The position numbers and the translations under genes were made by a program. Positions 54,401 through 64,000 of a DNA stretch of 64,000 nt are shown in pieces. The notes below the pieces were generated by a model. It was not told where the DNA came from. It was given only the letters and a program-made list of their open reading frames with translations, and searched no databases. Source of the stretch: Parastagonospora avenae f. sp. tritici 18332-5 (Eukaryota > Ascomycota > Dothideomycetes > Pleosporales > Phaeosphaeriaceae); contig JAFJTR010000001.1 of the NCBI GenBank assembly GCA_022559985.1, positions 186,001-250,000 of the forward strand, in the 5' to 3' direction. Every line of letters starts with the position of its first letter. Positions within the stretch are counted from its first letter, which is position 1.

Positions 54401-56887
54401 TCCAATCATCTGCGGGCTTCTCTTCTGCAGGAGGACTAGGTTCAGGTTCGACTACCGGTTCAGGTTCTGGAGGTGCGGGCGGAGGTTCTTCCTCAACGAC
54501 GCCCTTCTTCTTTTTCTTCTTCTTGCCAGTCGTAGGTGCAGCCTCAGCGGCGGCAGCGGCAGCGGCAGCGGCAGCGTCTTCCTCGACCCTCTTCTTTTCG
54601 GCCTCTTCCTCTTCTAAACGTAGACGTTCTGCCTCTGCCTCTGCCTCTTGCGCCGCGAGTTCAGCTGCAGCGTCTTCTTCCTCTTTCCGCTTGGCGTCTT
54701 CTTCTGCCTGGGCTGCAGCGTCTTCCTCTGCTTTCGCTGCCGCCTCTTTGGCCTCTTTCTTCATCTTTTCCTGGAGCTTCTTCTTTTGCGACTTGCTGAG
54801 TCCAGCAAACGGGTCAACCGCCGGCTCTTCTTTGACCGGCTCAGGTTCAGGTTCAGGTGGAGAAGGTTCCGGTTCTGGTTCTGGCACAACTTCTGGTTCT
54901 GCAGGGGGTTCCTCGACCTTGGGCTCTTCTTTGCCTTTCTTTTTCTTCTTCTTCGTTGAAGTCGCTGCAAATCCCCATGGGTCATCCTCCTTCACAGGCT
55001 CTGGTTCTGGGACCGGTTCGGGTTCCGCGGGCGGTTCAGGTTCAGGTTCAGGTTCTGGTGGTGGTGGCTCTTCGACAGCGCCCTTTTTCTTTTTCTTCTT
55101 GTCCTTTGATGAAGCACCGAAAGAGAACGCCCACGGGTCTTCCTCGTCTTTCTTCTCGGGTTCAGGTGGTGAAGGTTCTGGTTCCGCTACCGGCTCAGGG
55201 ACAGACTCTTCGATCAATGCTCCCTTCTTGCCCTTCTTTTTCGATTTCGTCGTAGTGATGCCTCCCCAGCCGTCATCCTCAGCTGGTGGTGGTGCGGCCT
55301 GCGAACCGCCCTTGAACGCATCGAAATCGAAGTCAAAGCCCGAGGAGTCCTTCTTTTTCTTGTCCGCTGAATCCCAAGGGTTGTCGCCACCCCCGTTCCC
55401 ATCTTTGGAGTCGCCAAATCCCCAGCCACCCGCTGACTTGTTCGAATCGCCCCATCCGGAAGACCAATTCCCCAACCCGCCGAGTCCAGATCCCGACTTG
55501 TCCTTGGAGTCGCCGAAATTCATGTCGATCTTTGGCGCGCCGTCATCTAGAGCGACATCGTCCAGTTTGATATCGTCAAATGAAGTCGCTGGCTCTGCTG
55601 GGGCTGGCGGAGGAGGTGGTGGTGTCGGCTCCGCCTACGGTATGGTTAGCGCCCTCAATGGTGTCATTACGTATGCGAGATTACAAACCTTCCCCTTTTT
55701 GTTCTTCTTCTTCTTCCCCGCCGTTGTTGTCGCCGCAAAGTTTCCCCAGTCGTCATCTTTAGCGGCGGGATCCGCCCAGCTCAGATCGGCAGATGCTTTG
55801 GTAGCCGCCGCAGCAGCGGCCTCTTCCTCTTCCTTCTTCTTGCGCTCGGCCTCTTCTTCCGCCTCTTTTGCTAGTCGTGCTTCCTCCTCTTCCTTGGCTA
55901 CCCGCTCTTCCTCTTCTTTCTTGGCGCGCTCCTCTTCCTCTTCCTCTTTCTTGCTCTTCTTTCCTCCCTTCTTGTCATCGCCACCATCGCCGCCCGCACC
56001 ATCTGCGGGAGCATCGCCTCCGCCGCCGTCTCCACCTGCAGCCGCGCCGTCATTCTTATCGCCATCATCGAGCGCGTTCGAAATGGTGGGTTTCTTGGCT
56101 GCTGCAGTGTTCTTCTTCTTTTTCGCATGCGATCTGACACCCTCTTCGCTGAAGCCAAAGTCGATGTCCGGATACAGCGATTTCTCGTCGAAATATAGAG
56201 ACGAATTACGTGATGTGTCGCGGCTGATGCACAAGCAATGAGGGACATCGGAGCATATAGACGCATTTAGTGACGAGAAAGGCGTGTACTCGGGCGATTG
56301 TGCAAAGGCTAGCGCATCGGTACAAGTATAGTCTGGCGGTAAGTCTGCGACGGAATCATCGTAGGAAGGCGGCGGTGACCCAAAACTCCGGGAAGCCTCA
56401 TTCCACAGGTCCGGAGACGGATTAGACGGCGGAGGGCGGACTGCGGGCAGCCGGTTCGCGAGGTGGTGGAGCTGCGTAGAGTTAGATACCAAACCATGCT
56501 GAATACTGCCATAAACAGTCTTGGGCCCTGAAGTTTGCCAGCGGCGGCGGACGTTGCGACCAAAATGTCGGGAACCACCAAAACAAAGAAGTGTCGTCAT
56601 ACCGAAAATGCGCCTCCTCTGGCCGCTCTCTTCTCTCCCATGCCGCGACGTCCCAGCCGATCCAGCGCATGGATAACGTCGTCCAGCACGTTGGCCACGG
56701 GCTCGTCGTCGTCCGAATCACATCCCATTACGCTCCCCGAATTATAGCCGCGAGCCTCCCAGGCGTTCGTATACTGCGATTCCAGCTCTTTCCTGCTCCA
56801 GCGCCGTTCAGCCGATGCAGTCCTCGAGGGCGGCCGGGTCCTTCGTCTCGGCGACGGCGCGGCGTGGCGAGAGCTGGCGGAGGACAT
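49026..56887 (-). CDS. Giant charged repeat protein, function unknown (~2,530 aa)
   Basis: Inferred exons on minus: 56887-56603, 56471-55689, 55634-50636 and 50551-49026. The first ATG (ACAATGT context) opens [16 protein letters not shown] and a [20 protein letters not shown] segment; exon 2 has [21 protein letters not shown], then long E/K/A helices. The middle is built of modules: a Trp-containing acidic motif ([14 protein letters not shown]) plus a poly-Lys patch (KKKKKKG) and Pro-Glu runs, repeated about ten times; 9-residue [10 protein letters not shown] repeats; and three TEKE(R/L/I)[10 protein letters not shown] modules. The C-terminus is Arg/Glu-rich and ends [11 protein letters not shown]. 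No enzyme or membrane domain is seen. Likely a disordered or coiled-coil scaffold; large repetitive septal tethers such as leashin are one speculative comparison. The 84-nt intron 50635-50552 is a multiple of three without stops. Confidence 0.75.
51310..51780. repeat. Coding module repeat ([14 protein letters not shown]), three copies, with PEPE hexamer runs
   Basis: Within the giant gene, three copies of a [15 protein letters not shown] segment, each followed by an acidic EEPPPP-type tail, lie near 51,310-51,400, 51,565-51,650 and 51,695-51,775. Between the first two there is a long run of ggttct-like hexamers on the given strand (about 51,393-51,550), encoding alternating Pro and Glu. Confidence 0.75.
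52680..53145. repeat. 27-bp coding repeats ([10 protein letters not shown]), two arrays
   Basis: Nine-residue helical repeats encoded by 27-bp units occur four times at about 52,683-52,800 and five times at about 52,990-53,145, with scattered further units near 53,340-53,400. Units differ at third codon positions, so they are not a fresh amplification. They are part of the giant gene's reading frame. Confidence 0.8.
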
Positions 56888-58638
56888 TGTGCGGGTCTCT
56901 TGAGACGCGCAAACAGAAGGAGCACGGCGTCGGACGGCACATGAGCGCGCGTGCGAGACCGCAGGGCAGGAGCGGCGGTTGCAGAGCGGGAGCAGCAAGA
57001 CAGGAGGGCAAATGGCGTGTAGCGCGGCGTGACGTGCGGTGCTGTCTCTGCTGCAGGGCCCGTCGAAAAGCGAAGCGGTCGTGGTACACGAGGGCGGAAG
57101 GAGTAGTATGGCAGCGCAGATCAGGTTACACCAAATAATGCACCTCTTTTTCCCCGGTTTCTTCACGGATTGGCGCCCTGGATATGGCGGAACGGGCAAG
57201 TCAGATGTGCAGGTGCGTGCAGGCGATTCTGCGAGGGTCAGTGGTCACAAGCCTCTCCAGGGCTCCCCAACGTCGATTGGCGTCGCGGAAACGTTATCGG
57301 CGTCTGATTGCCTTCCTCCTCTAGCCTCTTCCAGTCCCCAAAGCGTTTCATCCACGCTCGTCACACTGCCGCTCGGGCCAAAGTCCAAAATTGAGGGGAA
57401 AAGCCAGGCGGTCGAGGGGCAAAATAGACCCCGTGTGCTGAGGAAGGCGAGATGTGCAGGGTACGAGTAAAAGTCCGGGAGATGTATTAATGGCAATGTT
57501 TGGCAAGCTGTCAACAACGAGCAAGATGCAGGGCAAGGACAATAGTGCGGGCCGAGGGAGGAAAAGAGGAAAATTTTAGGTTAGGTAGGTTTTGGTCAGG
57601 TCACTTGCATGCGCGAGCGTAGCAAGCTGCGGCGCGCGTGGTGGGAGAAACAGCGCCTCGAGATGAAGAGAAGCATAGCACTCCCGGCGCCCACTTCGCC
57701 TTTTGCCTAGCCCTTCCAAGGTTGCCAGCCAACACCTCCAGCCACGCACATATGATATGTCTCAACTCGTAAACTCCACACGTCCTAGGCCGAGTGTGGG
57801 TGTTGGGGTGGGCTTCATGTCTACACCGCCAGTCCTAATAGGCCAATCGTGGCGCGAGCTACCCCATCGCCGGAGATGGGGCGGCACGTCTAATGCACGT
57901 CTTCCTTTGGTACATGGACAACGCACACCAGTTCAGATTCTGCGCCGCAGCAATACAAGCGCATGACGATGTAGTGGGGTCGCTGACAGCTTGTCACCCA
58001 CATGTAGAGTCGCCTTGCGATGCCCGAGGAGGGGTAGCATGTTGCGAACGACTCCACTCTTGCGACTTCACCTTGCCTCGTGCTTCTAGTTCGTGTCTAG
58101 ATCGATGCATCTCGGGAACGTTAAGGCCCAATCTTAGCTGTGGGATAGGGCTGCTGCCAGTCCGTCGATTGAGTCTAGGTGCCGGGGATACGTGGTGTTG
58201 CAGTACTTCACATTTACAACGCATCCCATAAGAATCGGGCTCAACATCAGTAGTGTATATGAGGCTACCATCATTCCATTTGAGACGCATTGGCGTCCTA
58301 TCTGAAAGCAAAACATGTAAGAAGCCCTGCATCCACCAAACCGGGATCTACAACACCGGGTATCAAGATAAGCAGCCAGATTCTATGTTCATGAAGATCC
58401 TCTTCCCACGCAAACCGCATATTCAAAGGAAATAGAGCCGCCGAAGCGAGAAATGAGAGACAGTATTTGTGAGTATCTGTAAGGGCATAAGAAGAGGTGT
58501 TAACATAAACGTGTGGCCGTATGCAGACGGCATGATGAACAAGAAACGCACTGAACGCAACAGCCGTTTAGACATTACCATTTGGGGTTTAAACTTTCGA
58601 AAATGCAGAAAAAGTCGGGAGCAATAATGTGAAATCGC
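56888..58638. promoter_or_regulatory. Upstream region of the giant gene and 3' UTR of the next gene
   Basis: About 1.75 kb. Open frames on both strands of up to 200 codons overlap one another in GC-rich sequence and lack motifs, so no gene is called. The promoter of the giant gene and the 3' UTR of the gene at 58639 must be here. Confidence 0.45.
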
Positions 58639-61155
58639 TTAGAAAGAATCATCATCCTCAGTCTCTCCGTCAAGTGCTCGTCTGGCGTCGTCGAGTCGGC
58701 GCCGCCATGCTTTGCGGTCGTATTGCTCGCTGTACGTGTGCTGCAGGTTCGAGCAGACTTGCTGGAAGCTTGAGGCGAGGCTGTAGATGAGCTGTTTCTC
58801 CTCCTCACTCAGTGCGAGTCGTGGCTCTTCGCGGCCAGGAGATGTCGATTCGGTAAGAATGGAGAAGATCTTGGAAACTTGAAGGCCGCTTGCGAGGTCA
58901 GCCGGCGAAGCAGATCCGCGGGCGATTGAGGTTTGCGGTGGGGAGAAGCCAGGACTACGGCGCATGTTGATGGCAGAGTCGGAACGGAGCGACATGTGGC
59001 TGTTGGAGGTGGCTGGTCGTGATGATGCCCTGGGTTGCTGCTGTGCGAGAATCTGCTCGGAGAACTGGTCCATCTGCTCGTTCTCCTCCTCGTCGTCGGA
59101 CTGATTCTCTGCGGCCGTGGCGAAGGATGCGACTGTCGAAATCGAGTCTGAGCTTTGTGAGCGGCCGTGGAGAGACAGCCGCTTCTCGGCGTCACTGGTT
59201 TCATCATCCTCTTGGACCTGCACAGCGGTGACCGGTCTCGTAGTTTCTGTCGAGCTTCCGGATCCTACACTGGACCGACGGCCTTCGATACTGTACGTGC
59301 CCATGGCGCTGTGGAGGAAGAAGTGCTCGTAGTCGAATGCATCCACGCGGTCTTCGTGGCGTTCTGTGGCGGCCATCTCGTAGACTGCATCTTCATAAAC
59401 ACTCTCACCGCTGGGCTCGGGATCTTCCTCGTCTTCCTCTTCTATCGGTTGGAATTCCCCTTCTTGTGCTTCGTCAAAGTCCTTTTCGTCGTCGTACGAC
59501 TCCAGGTCATCGAAGTCGTCCACGTCGTTATAGTAACGCGCCCCGGAGTGTCCGTTGCTTGTACTGTTGTGGCCCTCGGTCTCGTGATTGACCAGCTTCT
59601 CTCCTTCTCTTTGAGAGAAGGTAGTTTCCGGGGTATGTGGCCTTCGTTGGTCCTCTTCGTACAAGGCCTGGCGTGTCAGGGATTCTGTTTGGATGCCCAG
59701 TCCCGCATTTGCTGAGACAGGTGCTCCTCCAGCATTGTATGTATCCGAGCCAGAGTACCACTCTTGCGCATTTGTGAAGGGACTCGAGCCGCGGAGGCTT
59801 TGCATGCTTCGTCGCCGCAACTGGTCTTCTTGTGCTCTCAGCTTCAGGCTTGAAATTCGGCCTTTCAGGTCGTTCATCTGATCGCGCAGTCCGCTTGCTG
59901 CTGAGGCTGACCGGTGCACTCTCCTCTCGTCGTCGCCATCATCGTCTTCTTGTAGTGTTTCCAGAGCAGGTGGTGATCTCGAGTTTCGCGAGGTGGTTCG
60001 AACAGGATGCTGCTGCTCGGTGCTAACTGGCACATCACGTGGATTGCGCATTACTTCGAAGCTACGCGACTCTTTGATCGGGAAGCGCCCCTGGCCAAAA
60101 CCTTCAGGCGACCATGGACCGCTGTTATGACCAAATGCGCTGGAAGCCCGCTTGTTCGATGCGCTGCGCGTCAAATATGAGGGTGAGGAGAAGGGCAGCG
60201 GCACGGATGTCTCGCTCAGACCGCGCGAATGGTTCGGGCTCGATGGCGTGAGAGTCGACGATCGGAAAGAGGAAACACGTGGTGGGATTGGGCCCAGTCC
60301 GGCGTATAACCTGCGGTCTCGCTCGCGTGTAGTATTGACGTGATGCGACAGGTCAGAAGAGCTTCGCGAGAAGGTTGGAGATACTACGAGCGACTCTCGA
60401 GCGCCTCGGAGGTTTCCTTCCATGACCTGGAACAGTCAGCATCATCCAATAGTTCTTCAGGTTAAGGTTTCGCTTACATTGAGTCGCTTCTTTGCATTGG
60501 CCAGAATGATTTCGGCGCGCCTGCTCAGGGCTGCAGATGAATATGGGTCGTCGTTATCGTCGCTCCCAGAGCTGTGTTGGCCCCATCTGTCGCCGTCCAT
60601 GTCGTCGCTGTGCTTCTCGTCGCCGGGGAAATGGTCGCGCTTCTCCTGCTCCTCCAAGCCCAAGCCACTGTCGTCCAAAGCGTCATGGCTGTCGAACCCC
60701 GGCCAGTTCTCAAAGTCCTCGCTCAGCATGCTCGATGCAACACTTGCCCTGCGCTGGTCCTGGGGAGTCCAACTCTTCGACGAAGGGCTACTCAAGCCAT
60801 TTTGAATGGTGGGAGATGAGGCCAAAAGGTTATCACGGGAAGGCGCACGTCTAGCAGGCGTGTTAGAGTCGCCCATGTTCCGCAGCGTCGAACGGGACGA
60901 CTGTGACGACAGCACTGGCGATTGAGATTGTTGCGATGTGCGACGGTGGCGCTGTGGTGCCAAAGCTAATTTGACGTGACTCGAGTTGTTGTGTGTATAC
61001 AAGGCTGGTGGAGATGGGGGCCGTTCCTTAAGGAGTTCGAGAGACACAGCGCGTGCATGTCCTTCAGGAAGTATCATGCCCGCGTCGCTGAGGGTAGGTG
61101 ACCGCGGTCCTGACTGGCCATTTTGCACGGGACGGGCTGCTGCTGCCACGGCCAT
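58639..61155 (-). CDS. Large disordered phospho-rich protein, family not recognised
   Basis: Two exons, 61155-60478 and 60426-58639, encode 821 residues; the 51-nt intron is GTAAGC...CCAG. The protein is mostly Ser/Pro/Arg/Asp-rich, with many SP and TP sites (proline-directed kinase targets). Islands that look conserved: AEIILANAKKRLNVMEGNL at the exon junction (about residues 215-233), a short coiled coil LRDQMNDLKGRISSLKLRAQ (~330), VDAFDYEHFFLHSAMGTYS and a C-terminal helix EEEKQLIYSLASSFQQVCSN with KAWRRRLDDARRALDGE. No catalytic or membrane domain is visible. A role in polarity, cytoskeleton or septation scaffolding would fit the composition but is a guess. Start: first ATG, in gccATGG context. 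Confidence 0.8.
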
Positions 61156-62115
61156 GGTTGTGTCCTTGGTAAGCTATGCTAGCCTGCGGGGCCAAGAGGA
61201 CATATCCAGGGGAGTTGCAAGAAGAAAGCAGCACCTGTATCACGGGTTTCCCAGGCGCAGATTGTTTCGGAGAGAGTGACTGAATTCGAGGAACGAGAGA
61301 CATCGGCCACACCCGCGCCTTTCGAGCTGCGACATGTTCAGGTTGGTTAAGATTTCTGGACGGTTCGCACTGGCCAACGGCGACCGTGTGATGGCTTGAA
61401 AGGGGACGCTAAATGCCCGAACATGGATCCGCTCCGGTAAATTAGCTGGCACTTCGCATGGTCCGGCCAACGTTATTCGACCAGTCTTCAGCTCGATCTC
61501 GCGTGCAATTCGCCTGCTGCAAGGGCTCCGGAAATGGGCCCTGAGCATCCCTGTCCCGCGTGTGTGCCTGAACCTTATGGTTTGAGGCAATGCGTGCGTA
61601 TGCGTGTAACAACCGAAGAACTCCTGATCCAGAAATGCTCGTAAACCTGCCTTGAAGTCGCACAGCTCCCACCAACCTTCGAAAATGAAGCTGAAGTGTT
61701 TCATTATTTGCACATACGGGGGCCCGGCTCCCTACTAGCCAGCTAAGCTAAGACATAGCACTGAGATCACCGCTTGAGCCAGGCACGCGTGCACGGCAAC
61801 AACAACAACATGGACGCGGGTCGCCTTGCTTGCATGCTATAATTCAGATAGAATAGTGACATGGAATATGTTCGATGGCTGACGCAGCACACGGCACGAT
61901 ATGAGGGAACGTTCATGCACTGAAATGATCGCACTCTGTGGCTTTGATACAGGACTGCCTGTGGCTGTTCTACAGCCCTATCCATGCCTATATGCAAATA
62001 TGCGTAATTCGGCATTTCTTGCCAACTCTAATGACTGATGCCTATGCGCCGACCTGATGCTCCGTGCAAATGCAGATTCCAACGCGCTCGCTATGCAACA
62101 AGAATGCAAACAAAA
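61156..62115. promoter_or_regulatory. Region between SLD3 and the disordered-protein gene
   Basis: 960 bases with the SLD3 3' UTR and the promoter of the gene at 58639-61155. Open frames of up to ~155 codons are present but motif-free. No RNA gene is recognised. Confidence 0.45.
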
Positions 62116-64000
62116 CTATACGAAATCTTCGTCATCGTCCCAGCCCAACGAGGCGTATATAGACGGCTCTTCGTCCTGGACTGGCTTCGAAGTTACGGCC
62201 GGTTGGGCCTCACTGACAGGTGTGCTAAAAGGGTTAATGGATGTTGCAGCGACCGTCGTGTGCCGAAAATTAGTGGAAGTAGGAGGCGAGCTTCCGATCG
62301 CCTTAAGTGGTGATTCAAAAACATGCGATGCCGATCTGTTTGCTGAAGCCACGTGTGACTTGGAAGGTGTTGCGAAGATCGTTCTCCGAGCTGCCCCTGA
62401 CTCGAAGGCTTTCATGGTCGGCGCCTTTGACGGTGTCTCGGCTACATTGTGGTGCGCTAGGTTTCGGGCCGTCGCGCTACGGTGCACCGTTCCGGGAACC
62501 ATGGGTTGCTGGTGAGAACCGGACGACGGGATAAAGAAGTCGCTCGACGGAGGCGCCGCAGATGTGGAGGTTCGAGCAAATGGATTGCTGATGCGATGGT
62601 GGTGATCTGGTGTCTGCCCTACCATGTCTTTTGTTCTGCAGCCGACCCTGGGAGTCGCCGACACCTGGACGTCCTTGACCACCTTTCGAACAGGATTCAA
62701 CTGCTTCCTTGATCTGCTGGATGGACCGAGGCTGCGGCGCTCGACTTCTTCTACGTAGCCGCCGGCAGCTAGTCCCCGGTTGGGCTTCTTCAGGGCTGTT
62801 ATAGCGTCCTTCAGCTCCTCTTCTACGCGCTGTTTCTGCTTCAACTTGGCAGTGACGGCTGCAGAAGGTGTCGTGAGATCAAGCTCACGTCCTACGAGAT
62901 GCCGATATTGCGACATCGATCTTCGGGTATCCCTAGAAGGACTGCGTTGGAATGGGATGGTTGATAGCGGTGCCTCGCTTCCTTCGCGCTTGACACCCTT
63001 GATGAGAGCGGAATCAGTCGCGGATCGATTCAATGATGGCGTGGCGCGGGACGTCGACCTGCGCATGGTCTCTGTCGCTACTCTTGCTAAGGACCGCCTA
63101 GACTTCTTCGTGTCTGGCTCTTTCGTCTCCCTAGACGTACGTGATGTGGTTGGGGGCTTCATCGCCTTTCGCTTTGGTGGAGACGTGTGCGCCGGCCCAC
63201 CCAACTTCTTATTGATCATAAGTGCCTGCTCGGGAAGGCGGTTCATGTAGAAGGGAATGATGACTTCGATGCAGAAATCACGGAGGCGGTCACTTGCACC
63301 GCCTCTACCGAGCCCTTCCGCATCATCATATTGCTGGGTGATCTTCGCGTCGAAGTCGAGGATGCCTGCCTCTTCCGTCGCGTGCCAGATGCACAGCCTG
63401 TCAAGCAACAAGTCCAGCTGCAGACCTATATCGTCAAGCTTCCTCTTGCGCTTCTTGGGTTTCGCCCGAGAGTCTTCCTGGGCTTGGGTATCGTCCACAA
63501 GCAGGTCATCTTCGGGTGGCGGTTTGTACGATGAGAGAGCTTCCAGCGCGATGACTTCAAGCATGAGTGTCAACTGTGCCAATGTCTCGCGAACCCGCAA
63601 TTCGCCTATTCGTCTCTTGATACGCTGGTCAATCGTCTCTTCACCGGTCGGCATGTCTGAGTGCCACCACTTCTTGATCATAGCCTCCTCATGGGGATAC
63701 ACGCCTTCTCGGCTGAGCTTCAGCTTCTTCTTGGTCTTCTTGGGCTTGCTAGCCGCCGCGGTAGGCTCGTCATCTGAAAAGCTTCCAGGCGGGAGTGCTT
63801 TAATAAGTGCAGGCAGTTTTTCATAGTATTTCTTTTCACTCGCCTTGGGAGTCAGAAGCATCGACCTCAGAAATGTCACCAGCTCGTGCGTAGGAGGCGC
63901 ACCCTCCTCGGGCGATGTGAAAGCGGTACGAATCCGGGCGATGGGGCCCTTCGAGAAGTATGCCAGCGAAGTCTTGGACATATAGATTGCATCCAGGTAC
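62116..64000 (-). CDS. SLD3: DNA replication initiation factor Sld3 (partial, N-terminus beyond window)
   Basis: The minus-strand frame runs from the right window edge to the stop at 62116, about 627 residues. It is open through the edge and reads YLDAIYMSKTSLAYFSKGP there, which is internal to the Sld3 domain, so the ATG at 63981 is not the true start. Sld3-domain hallmarks follow: FLRSMLLTPKASEKKYYEKL, EETIDQRIKRRIGELRVRE and LLDRLCIWHATE, then DFCIEVIIPFYMNRLPEQ. The C-terminal ~350 residues are disordered, Ser/Arg/Thr-rich with many S/TP sites, where CDK phosphorylation is expected for Dpb11 binding; the end is EEPSIYASLGWDDDEDFV. In the family, Sld3 brings Cdc45 to the MCM helicase at origins after DDK action. 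Confidence 0.88.
   Translation of the reverse strand, partial: YLDAIYMSKTSLAYFSKGPIARIRTAFTSPEEGAPPTHELVTFLRSMLLTPKASEKKYYEKLPALIKALPPGSFSDDEPTAAASKPKKTKKKLKLSREGVYPHEEAMIKKWWHSDMPTGEETIDQRIKRRIGELRVRETLAQLTLMLEVIALEALSSYKPPPEDDLLVDDTQAQEDSRAKPKKRKRKLDDIGLQLDLLLDRLCIWHATEEAGILDFDAKITQQYDDAEGLGRGGASDRLRDFCIEVIIPFYMNRLPEQALMINKKLGGPAHTSPPKRKAMKPPTTSRTSRETKEPDTKKSRRSLARVATETMRRSTSRATPSLNRSATDSALIKGVKREGSEAPLSTIPFQRSPSRDTRRSMSQYRHLVGRELDLTTPSAAVTAKLKQKQRVEEELKDAITALKKPNRGLAAGGYVEEVERRSLGPSSRSRKQLNPVRKVVKDVQVSATPRVGCRTKDMVGQTPDHHHRISNPFARTSTSAAPPSSDFFIPSSGSHQQPMVPGTVHRSATARNLAHHNVAETPSKAPTMKAFESGAARRTIFATPSKSHVASANRSASHVFESPLKAIGSSPPTSTNFRHTTVAATSINPFSTPVSEAQPAVTSKPVQDEEPSIYASLGWDDDEDFV

Noticed and set aside
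50155..56241. Very long plus-strand open frames (514, 758 and 680 codons) opposite the giant repeat gene
   Set aside because: They are Ser/Gly/Phe-rich mirror images of Glu/Lys/Ala/Pro codons on the minus strand; the minus frame has coherent domains, splice sites and a conserved-looking N-terminus.

Overview
This window is nuclear DNA of a filamentous ascomycete (Pezizomycotina; the gene structures and a deep homopolymer/repeat-tolerant intergenic style would fit Dothideomycetes, but class is inference). The evidence is direct: eukaryotic genes with short GT-AG introns (mostly 47-84 nt, with CTAAC/CTGAC-like branch sites), a fungal beta-tubulin, and a set of conserved fungal housekeeping proteins. 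I see no rRNA, no tRNA, no CRISPR array, no intact transposon and no plasmid or phage feature. Exon boundaries below were worked out by hand from splice signals plus preserved reading frame; spans are given as start/end and the exons are listed in the text.

Layout. 0.7-5 kb: SSD1 (minus), divergent from GLE1 (plus, 6.9-8.6 kb). 9-15 kb: an accessory island in which a divergent gene pair (small cysteine-containing protein on minus, APH-like kinase on plus) occurs twice; the second kinase copy has an internal deletion with frameshift, and a 5' scrap of a further kinase copy lies between. A run of 96 G sits in the first pair. 15-17 kb is gene-poor with short direct repeats. 17.1-19 kb: secreted BBE-type FAD oxidoreductase. 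19.6-23.8 kb: a VPS9/ankyrin/PX-BAR endosomal protein (Vrl1-like). 24.6-25.4 kb: OPI3 phospholipid methyltransferase. 25.8-27.3 kb: AAAP amino acid permease. 28.9-31.9 kb: SCY1-like pseudokinase. 32.6-34 kb: branched-chain aminotransferase. 34.4-35.5 kb: mitochondrial two-HMG-box protein. 36.1-38.5 kb: CLC chloride/proton exchanger. 38.8-40.3 kb: beta-tubulin. 40.8-41.9 kb: alkaline ceramidase. 42.3-42.8 kb: prefoldin subunit 1. 43-44.7 kb: E2 subunit of branched-chain 2-oxoacid dehydrogenase. 46.1-46.7 kb: small secreted protein. 47.2-48.4 kb: casein kinase II beta. 49-56.9 kb: a ~2,530-residue repeat-rich, charged protein of unknown function. 58.6-61.2 kb: conserved-looking disordered protein. 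62.1 kb to the right edge: SLD3, cut by the window end.

How the genes relate. Most are unlinked housekeeping functions typical of a core chromosome region: vesicle traffic (Vrl1-like, SCY1-like, CLC), lipid metabolism (OPI3, ceramidase), cytoskeleton (tubulin with the tubulin/actin chaperone prefoldin close by), replication (SLD3). Two steps of branched-chain amino acid catabolism (aminotransferase and dehydrogenase E2) lie 9 kb apart. The most unusual region is the 9-17 kb island, which shows recent gene duplication and decay; the second most unusual is the giant repeat protein, which contains an 84-nt intron that can be read through in frame.
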